Below, one piece after another: positions 6,559 through 12,804 of a stretch of DNA of 12,804 nt. The position numbers and the translations under genes were made by a program. The notes under the pieces are model-generated. The model worked only from the letters and a program-made list of their open reading frames with translations. It searched no databases and was not told where the DNA came from. Location of the stretch: contig CALMIH010000098.1 in NCBI GenBank assembly GCA_937864085.1, forward strand, positions 1-12,804. Direction: 5' to 3'. This DNA is from an uncultured Chloroflexota bacterium. Its GTDB lineage: Bacteria > Chloroflexota > Limnocylindria > Limnocylindrales > Limnocylindraceae. Numbering within the stretch: position 1 is the stretch's first letter; each line of letters starts with the position of its first letter.

Positions 6559-6563
6559 GGAGG
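6557..6563 (+). promoter_or_regulatory. Shine-Dalgarno of pepN overlapping the pncB stop
   Basis: AGGGAGG begins inside the TAG stop of pncB (6556-6558) and ends 9 nt before the ATG at 6573. This decides the start of pepN at 6573 rather than the in-frame ATG at 6531, and suggests that pepN translation is coupled to pncB. Confidence 0.7.
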
Positions 6564-6572
6564 AATTACCGC

Positions 6573-9200
6573 ATGTCACCACTGCCGCTAACGATCAGCA
6601 CGCCGCCAGCTGATGCACGTGACCTCCTGACCCACAAGGAGGCGATCGCACGCGCCGCCGCAGTCAGCAGCGTCTCCTATGCGCTGCGCCTTGACTTCAA
6701 CGCCGGGTCAGATCGATTCCGCGGACGCATCGCGATCCGATTCAACCTTGCCGCAGCGGTGAGCGGTCCGATCTTCCTCTGCTTCCGTGGGGAGACGATC
6801 CGCGCCATGCGCCTCAACGGCGCTGCGGTCGCGAACCCGCAGTGGAACGGTTACCGCCTCACCCTTGCTCGGGACCAGCTCAAGCCAGGCGCCGAAAACC
6901 TGCTGGAGGTTGAGTACGAGAACCTCTTTGATACGGGGGGCGATGGCCTCTTCCGCTTCGTTGACCCTGAAGACAGTGCCGAGTACATCTACTCCAACTT
7001 TGAGCCGTACGAGGCACACCGCATGGCGCCGCTTTTCAATCAGCCAGATATCAAGGCGCGCCTAACCCTTGAGGTGCTCGCCCCCGCCGAGTGGGCGGTG
7101 ATGGCGAACGGCGCAGAGCGCGCAGTCGGCGCGGCTGACGCGGATGGACGTTCGCTGCGTAGCTTCACCGAGACACCGCCCCTCTCCGCCTACCTCTTCG
7201 CCGTGACGGCGGGGGCCTTTGTTGGTCAGCGACGCGAGGTTCGCATCCCTCGCCGTGCCGAGCCGATCCCCGTTGGCCTCTGGTCGCGCCGCTCCCTTGC
7301 GAAGCATCTAGAGCACGATCGCTTCCAGGAGATGACGCAGCAGGCCTTTATCTATTACGGCGAACTCTTTGGGCGTGAGTATCCGTTCGACAAGATGGAT
7401 CACGTCTACTGTCCAGAGTTCAATGTTGGCGCCATGGAGAACGTGGGACTTATCACGTACACCGAGCGCTACATTTTCCGCAGCACGCCAACGCCGAGTG
7501 ACATCACCGACCTTGCCGAGGTCGTCTTCCACGAGATCGCCCACATGTGGTTCGGCAACCTTGTGACGATGCGCTGGTGGGACGACCTCTGGCTCAACGA
7601 ATCGTTCGCCACCTACGTCTCCTACCTCTGTCTGACCGAGGGGGCGCAGTACCCGAACGCCTGGCGCGAATTCAACGTGCAGCTGAAGGCGTGGGCGCTC
7701 CGAGAAGATGACGCGCCGACCACGCATCCAATCGCAGGAACGGTGCTGGATACCGATCAGACCTTCCTCAATTTCGACGGCATCACCTACGGGAAGGGGG
7801 GCGCCGTCCTGAAGCAGCTCGGCGCGCGCCTCGGTCGCGCCGGTTTCGCCGCTGGCTTGCGCCTCTACTTCCAGCGACACGCCTTCGCCAACGCCACGCT
7901 CGCCGACTTCCTCGCCGCACTTGAAGAGGGGAGCGGCGTCCCACTTGGCGACTGGTCGGCACAGTGGTTGCGCACAAGCGGACCGAATCGACTCGGCGCA
8001 GAGGTTGTCGCCAACACAAACAGCACGATTCAGTCGCTCACAGCGACCCAAGAGGTCGCCTCTGGCGATCCAGTGCTGCGCCAGCACCTCATCCGTGTGG
8101 CGCTGATCTACTCCGGTCGGAGCGGTCTCACGATCGAGCCGCATGAGGTGCTGCTGGATGGCGCCGCAGCGCAGATCCCTTCGGCGGTCGGTCGACCGCT
8201 ACCGCTCGCCGTGATCCCGAACCATGACGATCTCGCCATTGGGAAGGTGGCGCTTGATGACGCAACGCTGCGTTTCGCCACAACACGCCTCGAAGAGATC
8301 CCCGACGGCCTGCTCCGCCAGGTGCTCTGGTCGGCGATCTGGGAGATGATGCGCGACGGCCGCTTCTCTAGCACCGAATACGCCGCACTTTTTGTGGAGC
8401 GACTTCCGAAGGAGCCAGACGACGCCATCGTGCAACAGATCGTTGAGTCAACACTTGGGCCGCTCCTCCTCCGCTACCTCCCAGACGGTGAGCGCGAGGA
8501 GTGGGGGAGCCGCATCGTGCAGGCGGCGCGCGAACGGCTCGCACGCGGAGGCAGTGAAGCGATGCGCATCGTCTGGTCGCGCGTCTTAGTCCTTGCCGCA
8601 GTCACGCCGCGTGACGTGGAGAAGGGCTGGCAGGTTGCCGTCGGCGAGACACCGCTCAACGGTGTTGAGATTGACCAGGATTATCGCTGGGCACTCCTCA
8701 TTCGCGGCGCATCGTTCGGCCTGCCGCAGAGTGCAGAGCGCCTCCGCGCCGAAGCGGAGCGCGATCCGAGCGACCGAGGCGAGCGCGCCCTGCTAACCGC
8801 CGCCGCCGCAGCGCCGACGATCCCAGCGAAGCGTGAGGCGTGGGAGAAGATCTTCACGGCAGATGGATACGGGAGCGTAAAGCGCACGCTTGCCGCAACG
8901 GCCGGCTTCGCCTGGCCGTGGCAGCGGGAGCTCTTGGTGCCGTACCAGCCACTCCTCGCGGAGGCACTGCAGAAGCTCGGCTCAACCGACGTCACCTTTG
9001 CCCGCGACTGGTTCCGCTCCGCGTCGTTTCCCCTCTGGGGCGATCCAGCGGCGATGATCAGCGTTGCCGATCAGCTCCTTGCGCGCATTGATAATCCGAA
9101 GAGCGGCATACCCGCGGTTGACGCGGCTCGCCTGCGTCGCTTCACCCTCACCGAACGCGACACGCTGATCCGCATTGCTCGCCAGCGAAGGCCGCGCTAG
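6573..9200 (+). CDS. pepN: Aminopeptidase N (peptidase family M1)
   Basis: An 875-residue zinc aminopeptidase that trims N-terminal residues from peptides in the cytosol; there is no signal peptide. The N-terminal beta saddle covers about residues 30-220. The catalytic thermolysin-like domain follows with the exopeptidase motif GAMEN (286-290) and the zinc motif HEIAHMWFG, with ligands H320, H324 and E343 (in NES) and general base E321. The transition-state tyrosine is Y406 in ITYGKGG. The long helical C-terminal domain (about 500-870) is of the ERAP1 type. The opening HKEAIARAAAVSSVSY and the overall length are typical of the actinobacterial PepN group. I placed the start at 6573 because of its ribosome binding site; the extra 14 codons from 6531 lie inside pncB and add no family sequence. 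With PepA it gives two broad aminopeptidases in one region. All catalytic residues are intact. Confidence 0.96.
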   Translation: MSPLPLTISTPPADARDLLTHKEAIARAAAVSSVSYALRLDFNAGSDRFRGRIAIRFNLAAAVSGPIFLCFRGETIRAMRLNGAAVANPQWNGYRLTLARDQLKPGAENLLEVEYENLFDTGGDGLFRFVDPEDSAEYIYSNFEPYEAHRMAPLFNQPDIKARLTLEVLAPAEWAVMANGAERAVGAADADGRSLRSFTETPPLSAYLFAVTAGAFVGQRREVRIPRRAEPIPVGLWSRRSLAKHLEHDRFQEMTQQAFIYYGELFGREYPFDKMDHVYCPEFNVGAMENVGLITYTERYIFRSTPTPSDITDLAEVVFHEIAHMWFGNLVTMRWWDDLWLNESFATYVSYLCLTEGAQYPNAWREFNVQLKAWALREDDAPTTHPIAGTVLDTDQTFLNFDGITYGKGGAVLKQLGARLGRAGFAAGLRLYFQRHAFANATLADFLAALEEGSGVPLGDWSAQWLRTSGPNRLGAEVVANTNSTIQSLTATQEVASGDPVLRQHLIRVALIYSGRSGLTIEPHEVLLDGAAAQIPSAVGRPLPLAVIPNHDDLAIGKVALDDATLRFATTRLEEIPDGLLRQVLWSAIWEMMRDGRFSSTEYAALFVERLPKEPDDAIVQQIVESTLGPLLLRYLPDGEREEWGSRIVQAARERLARGGSEAMRIVWSRVLVLAAVTPRDVEKGWQVAVGETPLNGVEIDQDYRWALLIRGASFGLPQSAERLRAEAERDPSDRGERALLTAAAAAPTIPAKREAWEKIFTADGYGSVKRTLAATAGFAWPWQRELLVPYQPLLAEALQKLGSTDVTFARDWFRSASFPLWGDPAAMISVADQLLARIDNPKSGIPAVDAARLRRFTLTERDTLIRIARQRRPR

Positions 9201-10645
9201 CGCGTCAGTTCGGAGGCGAATTCCTCGAAGACACCGAGGTAGTGGTTAACATCGGCGCTGGTCATCCCGATTGAGAGTGTCCACTCCTCGTCACGGCCTG
9301 GGGTGCCGAAGATGCCGCGGTTCATGTTCCAGAGCCAGAGGAGATCGATGAGCTCTCTCGGCTGGGCGCTCTTGTAGCTCTCGTAGTCCACCACTTTTGT
9401 GGTGGCGAAGTTGATCGCGCCCTTTGATTCAATTCCCACTGGATAGGCGGCAAGCCGGTAGCGATTGATGATCCCCTGCGCTCCATCGAGGAGCTTCGTA
9501 TTGATTTCACTCAGGTGGGCGTACGCCTCGGGAATCATGACGCGCTCAAGGTTTGCGCGCGCCGCCGCCATCACGAGCGGATTGCCGTTGAAGGTTCCCA
9601 CCATATAGACCTTGCCTGAGAGGACGGGTGCCCAGACCTCATCCGTTGCGCCGATCGCACCCGTTGGAAGTCCGGCACCGAGCGCCTTGGCGAGGCAGAC
9701 CATGTCTGGTTGGATTCCAAAGAGCTCTGTTGCGCCACCCGCGGCAACGGTGAGTCCTGTCTTCACTTCGTCAACGATCCAGACGATCCCGTACTTCTTG
9801 GTGATGCGTCGAACGTCAGCAAGGTAGCCAGGCTCTGGAAGAATCACGCCGCAGTTCATCATTGCCGCCTCCATGATCAAGCAGGCGGGAAGCTTCCCTT
9901 CGGCTTGGAGGCTCTCCAGTCGTCGCTCAAGTGCTGGAGCATCATTGAATGGGACAGCGATCGTCATTTGCGTCACCGCATCTGGCATCCCCTTACCGTA
10001 TGGAATTGATGGATAGTTTTCACGATCACCCATGTCGTAGACGTTAAGACCGATATCCACCATCACGTAGTCGTGATGTCCGTGATAGCTGCCGAAGATC
10101 TTCATGACCCCGTCGCGGCTGGTCAGCGCACGGGCAATACGAATCGCATCCATGGTCGCCTCAGAACCGGAGTTGACGAAGCGCCAGCGTGGGAGCTTCC
10201 ATCGCGCGGCGAGAAGCTCGGCTACAATGTAGGCATCTTCTGTTGGGGCGGAGAAGTGTGTCCCGAGTCGCATGCGGCGCTCCACCGCTTCGGTAATGAT
10301 CGGGTGCGCGTGGCCCTGCACCATGCTGCCAACGCCGTTGTGGACATCAAGGTACTGGTGGCCATCTACGTCCCAGACGTGCTGGCCTTGACCGCGCTCG
10401 AGGTAGATGGGGTACGGGGCGCGGCGCTGATAGTTGGAAGGGACACCGCCAACGAGCGACTTCTCGGCACGGGCATAGGCGGCCGCTGACGCTTGGGTTC
10501 TGGCATCAAGGCGTGCCGATTCGGCGGCGGTGATTGCGGCAATTCGGGCGGGGTCAAGCTGGACGGTTGGACCCGTCGGAGGTTCGCTGCGATGGGGGGC
10601 CGGGCTACTCGTTGGAGCGAGCATCTTGAGCGGTTGGATTGCCAT
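9197..10645 (-). CDS. Class-III PLP aminotransferase, glutamate-1-semialdehyde aminomutase-like
   Basis: A 482-residue fold-type I PLP enzyme. The first 30 residues are Pro/Ser/Thr-rich and probably not part of the fold; the family region starts near residue 55. Cofactor landmarks are NSGSEA (158-163), the YHGHHD segment (187-192), E259, D292 in VDEVKTGL (binds the pyridine nitrogen), the Schiff-base lysine K320 in LAKALGAGLPTG, and GTFNGNP (350-356). These match the glutamate-1-semialdehyde aminomutase branch more than ornithine or acetylornithine aminotransferases. Several positions differ from typical HemL, for example K295 in DEVKTG, where HemL usually has Met or Arg. It may therefore be a true transaminase rather than the heme-pathway mutase. 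The ATG at 10645 has a GAGGG 8 nt upstream. The stop overlaps the pepN stop region by 4 nt (tail to tail). It is divergent from proline dehydrogenase, which hints at a shared amino-acid role but does not define a substrate. Confidence 0.85.
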   Translation of the reverse strand: MAIQPLKMLAPTSSPAPHRSEPPTGPTVQLDPARIAAITAAESARLDARTQASAAAYARAEKSLVGGVPSNYQRRAPYPIYLERGQGQHVWDVDGHQYLDVHNGVGSMVQGHAHPIITEAVERRMRLGTHFSAPTEDAYIVAELLAARWKLPRWRFVNSGSEATMDAIRIARALTSRDGVMKIFGSYHGHHDYVMVDIGLNVYDMGDRENYPSIPYGKGMPDAVTQMTIAVPFNDAPALERRLESLQAEGKLPACLIMEAAMMNCGVILPEPGYLADVRRITKKYGIVWIVDEVKTGLTVAAGGATELFGIQPDMVCLAKALGAGLPTGAIGATDEVWAPVLSGKVYMVGTFNGNPLVMAAARANLERVMIPEAYAHLSEINTKLLDGAQGIINRYRLAAYPVGIESKGAINFATTKVVDYESYKSAQPRELIDLLWLWNMNRGIFGTPGRDEEWTLSIGMTSADVNHYLGVFEEFASELTR

Positions 10646-10661
10646 ACTTCACACCCTCTAC

Positions 10662-10674
10662 TGCGGAATTCGCA
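10662..10674. promoter_or_regulatory. Candidate operator site 1 in the aminotransferase/proline dehydrogenase gap
   Basis: TGCGGAATTCGCA is a dyad with 4-bp arms TGCG and CGCA around 5 bp. It matches the second site at 10723-10735 at 11 of 13 positions. It lies 17 bp upstream of the aminotransferase ATG, in its leader, and overlaps a larger hairpin CTGCGG-N8-CCGCAG (10661-10680). No regulator is identified in the window. Confidence 0.4.
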
Positions 10675-10695
10675 CCGCAGACTTCCTAGGGGGCG

Positions 10696-10704
10696 AGATT
10701 AGCA
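10696..10704 (-). promoter_or_regulatory. Possible extended -10 promoter of the aminotransferase
   Basis: On the minus strand TGCTAATCT reads as TGn plus TAATCT (TAnnnT). Transcription would begin near 10689 and give a leader of about 44 nt that contains the GAGGG ribosome binding site and operator-like site 1. Site 2 would then lie over the -35 region. No good -35 is visible, so this is a weak call. Confidence 0.3.
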
Positions 10705-10722
10705 CGGAAAGTGCCATATGGA

Positions 10723-10735
10723 TGCGGATATCGCA
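10723..10735. promoter_or_regulatory. Candidate operator site 2 in the aminotransferase/proline dehydrogenase gap
   Basis: TGCGGATATCGCA has the same TGCG-N5-CGCA design as site 1 and differs from it only by AT versus TA in the centre. A further TGCG half-site follows at 10741-10744, 9 bp on, giving TGCG-N5-CGCA-N5-TGCG. The 61-bp offset from site 1 is close to six helical turns, so both sites would face the same side of the DNA. Confidence 0.4.
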
Positions 10736-10842
10736 GTTCCTGCGTGAACCCCTCGTGGAGAGAGGCTCGCCAAGCAGGCTAGGAGGCGCAGATTGTTACA
10801 GCCTCATGCGCGCCACTCCGCCCAGGATCTGGCGCGCTCCCC

Positions 10843-10848
10843 GATAAT
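10843..10848 (+). promoter_or_regulatory. Leaderless -10 box of the proline dehydrogenase gene
   Basis: GATAAT (5 of 6 to TATAAT) ends exactly 6 nt before the ATG at 10855, and no Shine-Dalgarno lies in the CGGCGC between. This is one of the best examples of the leaderless pattern in the window. No convincing -35 is seen. Confidence 0.52.
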
Positions 10849-10854
10849 CGGCGC

Positions 10855-11787
10855 ATGTCCCTGATGCGCAAGATCCTGCTCTGGGCCTCCACCAACGCCT
10901 GGCTGCGCGATCGCGCGATGCGCACCCGATTCGTGCGCCTCTCCGTCCGGAAGTTCATGCCAGGAGAGCAGGTCGAGGATGCGATCACGGCGGCGGTCCA
11001 ACTGCAGCCGAGCGGCGTCAACGCCATCTTCACCAAGCTCGGCGAGAACATCAGCCAGCTCTCTGAAGCCGAAGAGGTCTACGCGCACTACCTGAAGGTG
11101 CTCGACCTGATCAAGCGCGCTGGGATCAGCGGCGAGATCTCCATCAAGCCGACGCAACTCGGCTACGACCAAGACCAGGACGCCTGTTTCAACTACTGCA
11201 TGAAGATCCTGAAGGCGTGTGAAGCGCAGGGGACGATCTTCTGGATTGACATGGAGGGCTCCGCCTACACGCAGGGGACGATCAACCTCTTCAAGCGACT
11301 ACGTGCTCACTCCACCAAGGTTGGTATTGCGATTCAGGCGTATCTGATCAGTACGGACCGCGACCTTGAGGAGCTCGCCGCACTCGGCGCTACGATTCGC
11401 ATGGTGAAGGGCGCCTACCTGGAGCCAGCGGGTGTGGCGTTTGCCGAAAAATCCAAAGTGAACGAGCAGTACTTCAAGAACTGCATTCGGCTACTTCATG
11501 CCAACGCGGATAAGCCTGGCGCGCTGCTGCACATCGCAACGCATGACACAGTGATCCAAGATCAGATCTTGGACTACGTGGCACAGCACGGCATTGAGAA
11601 GCGGCGTTACGAGTTCGCCATGCTCTACGGCATCAACACAGCACGGCAGTTGAGCTTGGCGCAGCGCGGCGAACGCGTTCGTTGCCTTGTGGCCTACGGC
11701 GAGTACTGGTTCCCTTGGTACATGCGCCGTCTCGCTGAGCGACCAGCAAATATCGGCTTCGTCTTGAGGAACGCCTTCAAGCGATAG
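10855..11787 (+). CDS. Proline dehydrogenase, monofunctional FAD enzyme
   Basis: A 310-residue TIM-barrel flavoenzyme that oxidises proline to pyrroline-5-carboxylate and passes electrons to the quinone pool, the first step of proline catabolism. The length matches the monofunctional Thermus/Deinococcus-type PRODH (about 300 residues), not the PutA fusion. Barrel motifs run in order: SIKPTQLG (96-103), DMEGS (132-136), AIQAYL (159-164), RMVKGAYLEP (182-191), HIATHD (226-231), YEFAMLYGI (252-260), and the substrate-binding end AYGEYWFPWYMRRLAERPAN with R291, R292 and E295. The ATG at 10855 places a -10 box 6 nt upstream. No pyrroline-5-carboxylate dehydrogenase gene is visible next to it, so the second step must be encoded elsewhere. 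The divergent aminotransferase shares its control region and might use a related semialdehyde or amino acid, but that is inference. Confidence 0.94.
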   Translation: MSLMRKILLWASTNAWLRDRAMRTRFVRLSVRKFMPGEQVEDAITAAVQLQPSGVNAIFTKLGENISQLSEAEEVYAHYLKVLDLIKRAGISGEISIKPTQLGYDQDQDACFNYCMKILKACEAQGTIFWIDMEGSAYTQGTINLFKRLRAHSTKVGIAIQAYLISTDRDLEELAALGATIRMVKGAYLEPAGVAFAEKSKVNEQYFKNCIRLLHANADKPGALLHIATHDTVIQDQILDYVAQHGIEKRRYEFAMLYGINTARQLSLAQRGERVRCLVAYGEYWFPWYMRRLAERPANIGFVLRNAFKR

Positions 11788-11804
11788 CGTCCCTACGGAC
11801 GCTA
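11785..11804. terminator. Hairpin terminator between convergent genes
   Basis: TAGCGTCC pairs perfectly with GGACGCTA around a CTAC loop: an 8-bp stem that starts within the proline dehydrogenase stop codon and lies 20 bp from the end of the convergent ABC gene. There is no T-run on either strand. A second, overlapping stem CTAGG/CCTAG (11802-11806 with 11816-11820) could form instead. It is probably a shared bidirectional terminator. Confidence 0.55.
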
Positions 11805-11824
11805 GGCCCGGCAGCCCTAGGCGA

Positions 11825-12804
11825 TCAGCGAATCGCGGCGCCAGTCTCAGCGTCGAAGAGGTGCAGCTTCTGCAGAGGGAGTGCGAGCTTCACCTTCGCG
11901 CCGCGCTTCGTGGCGTTCTCAGAGTCAACCAGGGCCATGACGTCGCCTGCGCTCGTGGAGAAGTGGAGCAGCTCCTGTGCACCGAGATACTCCACCACGT
12001 CCGCCTCAAGCTCAATCTGCGCCTCGTCCTTCCCCGCCTTCCCAATGTGCAGGTGCTCGGGGCGGAAGCCGATCGTGACCCCCTTCCGATTGGTCAGCGC
12101 CTTCGCGCGATCGTCGCTCACCTCAATCTCAATGCCGCCCGCGCTCACCTTCTTCCCGGAGACGCTCGCCTCCAGAAGGTTCATTGCGGGTGAGCCGATG
12201 AACCCGGCAACGAAGCGGTTGACTGGCAGGTCATAGAGGTCATGCGGCGTGCCGACCTGTTGGAGGAGCCCGTCGTTCATCACGGCAATCCGCGTCCCCA
12301 TCGTCATCGCTTCGACCTGGTCATGGGTCACGTAGACCACGGTGGTCTTGAGGCGGGCGTGGAGTCGCAAGATCTGCGCGCGTGTCTGTACGCGCAGCTT
12401 GGCGTCAAGGTTGCTGAGCGGTTCGTCCATCAGGAAGACGGCCGGTTCGCGGACGATCGCGCGACCGAGGGCGACACGCTGGCGCTGGCCGCCGGAGAGC
12501 TCCTTCGGCTTGCGCGCAAGCAGCTTGGCGAGATCGAGGATCGCCGCCGCCTCGTTGACGCGTCGGTCAATCTCATCCTTCGGGACCTTGCGCAACTTGA
12601 GGCCGAAGGCAAGATTCTCCTTCACCGTCATGTGCGGGTAGAGGGCGTAGCTCTGGAACACCATCGCGATGTCGCGATCCTTCGGCGCCTTGTCGTTCAC
12701 CACCACGTCACCAATCTTCAGCGTGCCGCCAGTGATGTCTTCAAGTCCGGCGATCATGCGCAGCGAGGTGGTCTTGCCGCAGCCAGACGGTCCTACGAGG
12801 ACCA
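11825..12804 (-). CDS. ABC transporter ATP-binding subunit, MalK/UgpC/MsmX type (5' end outside window)
   Basis: This is the C-terminal 325 residues of an importer ATPase that powers uptake of sugars or glycerol-phosphate-type solutes; about 35-40 N-terminal residues lie past the window edge. The open frame reaches 12802, and the ATG at 12757 is internal because the Walker A motif GPSGCGKTT lies upstream of it (visible residues 4-12). Further motifs are the Q-loop FQSYALYPH (Q50), signature LSGGQ (102-106), Walker B with MDEP (122-128) and H-loop VTHDQ (H160). IGSPAMNLLEA then leads into the TOBE domain with GFRPEHLHIG. That domain marks the CUT1 carbohydrate ATPases, which often serve several transporters. 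No permease or binding protein is in view, so the substrate is open. It converges on proline dehydrogenase, with a hairpin between them. Confidence 0.93.
   Translation of the reverse strand, partial: VLVGPSGCGKTTSLRMIAGLEDITGGTLKIGDVVVNDKAPKDRDIAMVFQSYALYPHMTVKENLAFGLKLRKVPKDEIDRRVNEAAAILDLAKLLARKPKELSGGQRQRVALGRAIVREPAVFLMDEPLSNLDAKLRVQTRAQILRLHARLKTTVVYVTHDQVEAMTMGTRIAVMNDGLLQQVGTPHDLYDLPVNRFVAGFIGSPAMNLLEASVSGKKVSAGGIEIEVSDDRAKALTNRKGVTIGFRPEHLHIGKAGKDEAQIELEADVVEYLGAQELLHFSTSAGDVMALVDSENATKRGAKVKLALPLQKLHLFDAETGAAIR

Noticed and set aside
6531..6572. 14-codon upstream extension of pepN
   Set aside because: It overlaps the end of pncB, whereas 6573 has a good AGGGAGG ribosome binding site.
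7308..8144. 278-codon open frame on the minus strand opposite pepN
   Set aside because: It lies wholly antisense to the catalytic core of a well-conserved M1 peptidase, shows no family motif, and is the kind of long shadow frame expected in GC-rich coding DNA.
10530..10847. 105-codon plus-strand frame spanning the aminotransferase/proline dehydrogenase gap
   Set aside because: Half of it is antisense to the aminotransferase N-terminus, it has no motif, and it would run over the dyads. The gap is better read as regulatory.
1..12804. Search for a defence, mobile, secondary-metabolite or CRISPR system, or tRNA/rRNA genes
   Set aside because: I saw no transposase, integrase, nuclease, toxin pair, repeat-spacer array, terminal inverted repeats or tRNA-like cloverleaf. 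Composition looks even throughout and the genes are housekeeping families.

Overview
The window is GC-rich (roughly 60 percent by eye), densely coded bacterial chromosomal DNA with ordinary housekeeping content. I count ten protein-coding genes, two of them cut by the window edges, and the longest non-coding gap is 209 bp. I see no RNA gene, insertion sequence, phage gene or CRISPR array. The gene families fit a free-living, high-GC bacterium, most likely Actinomycetota or Chloroflexota. The clues are an actinobacterial-style M1 aminopeptidase, the short archaeal-like form of nicotinate phosphoribosyltransferase, a secreted coiled-coil M23 peptidase, and several genes that appear to be leaderless. 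This placement is inference and of low certainty.

Layout, left to right. (1) The 3' end of a HAD-IIA phosphatase (+) overlaps tail to tail with a LysE-type exporter (-). (2) Divergent from the exporter is a + strand run: an NDUFA9-like NAD(P)-binding protein, leucyl aminopeptidase pepA, a secreted M23 peptidoglycan hydrolase, a YbjN-like small protein, pncB, and aminopeptidase N pepN. This run is probably several transcription units, because promoter-like boxes lie in front of the M23, YbjN-like and pncB genes, while pepN looks translationally coupled to pncB. (3) On the - strand is a class-III PLP aminotransferase of the glutamate-1-semialdehyde aminomutase type. It is divergent from a + strand monofunctional proline dehydrogenase across the 209-bp gap. 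(4) On the - strand, convergent with proline dehydrogenase, is an ABC-transporter ATPase of the MalK/UgpC type whose 5' end lies outside the window.

As physiology, the window covers peptide breakdown (PepA, PepN), wall remodelling (M23), NAD salvage (PncB), amino-acid export and catabolism (LysE family, proline dehydrogenase, aminotransferase) and solute import (ABC ATPase). The most interesting signals are regulatory rather than new proteins. First, two nearly identical 13-bp dyads lie 61 bp apart between the aminotransferase and proline dehydrogenase. Second, a -10-like hexamer recurs 5 to 6 nt in front of start codons that lack a ribosome binding site. Third, two mutually exclusive small inverted repeats lie in front of the M23 gene. 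I found no evidence of a new multi-gene system.
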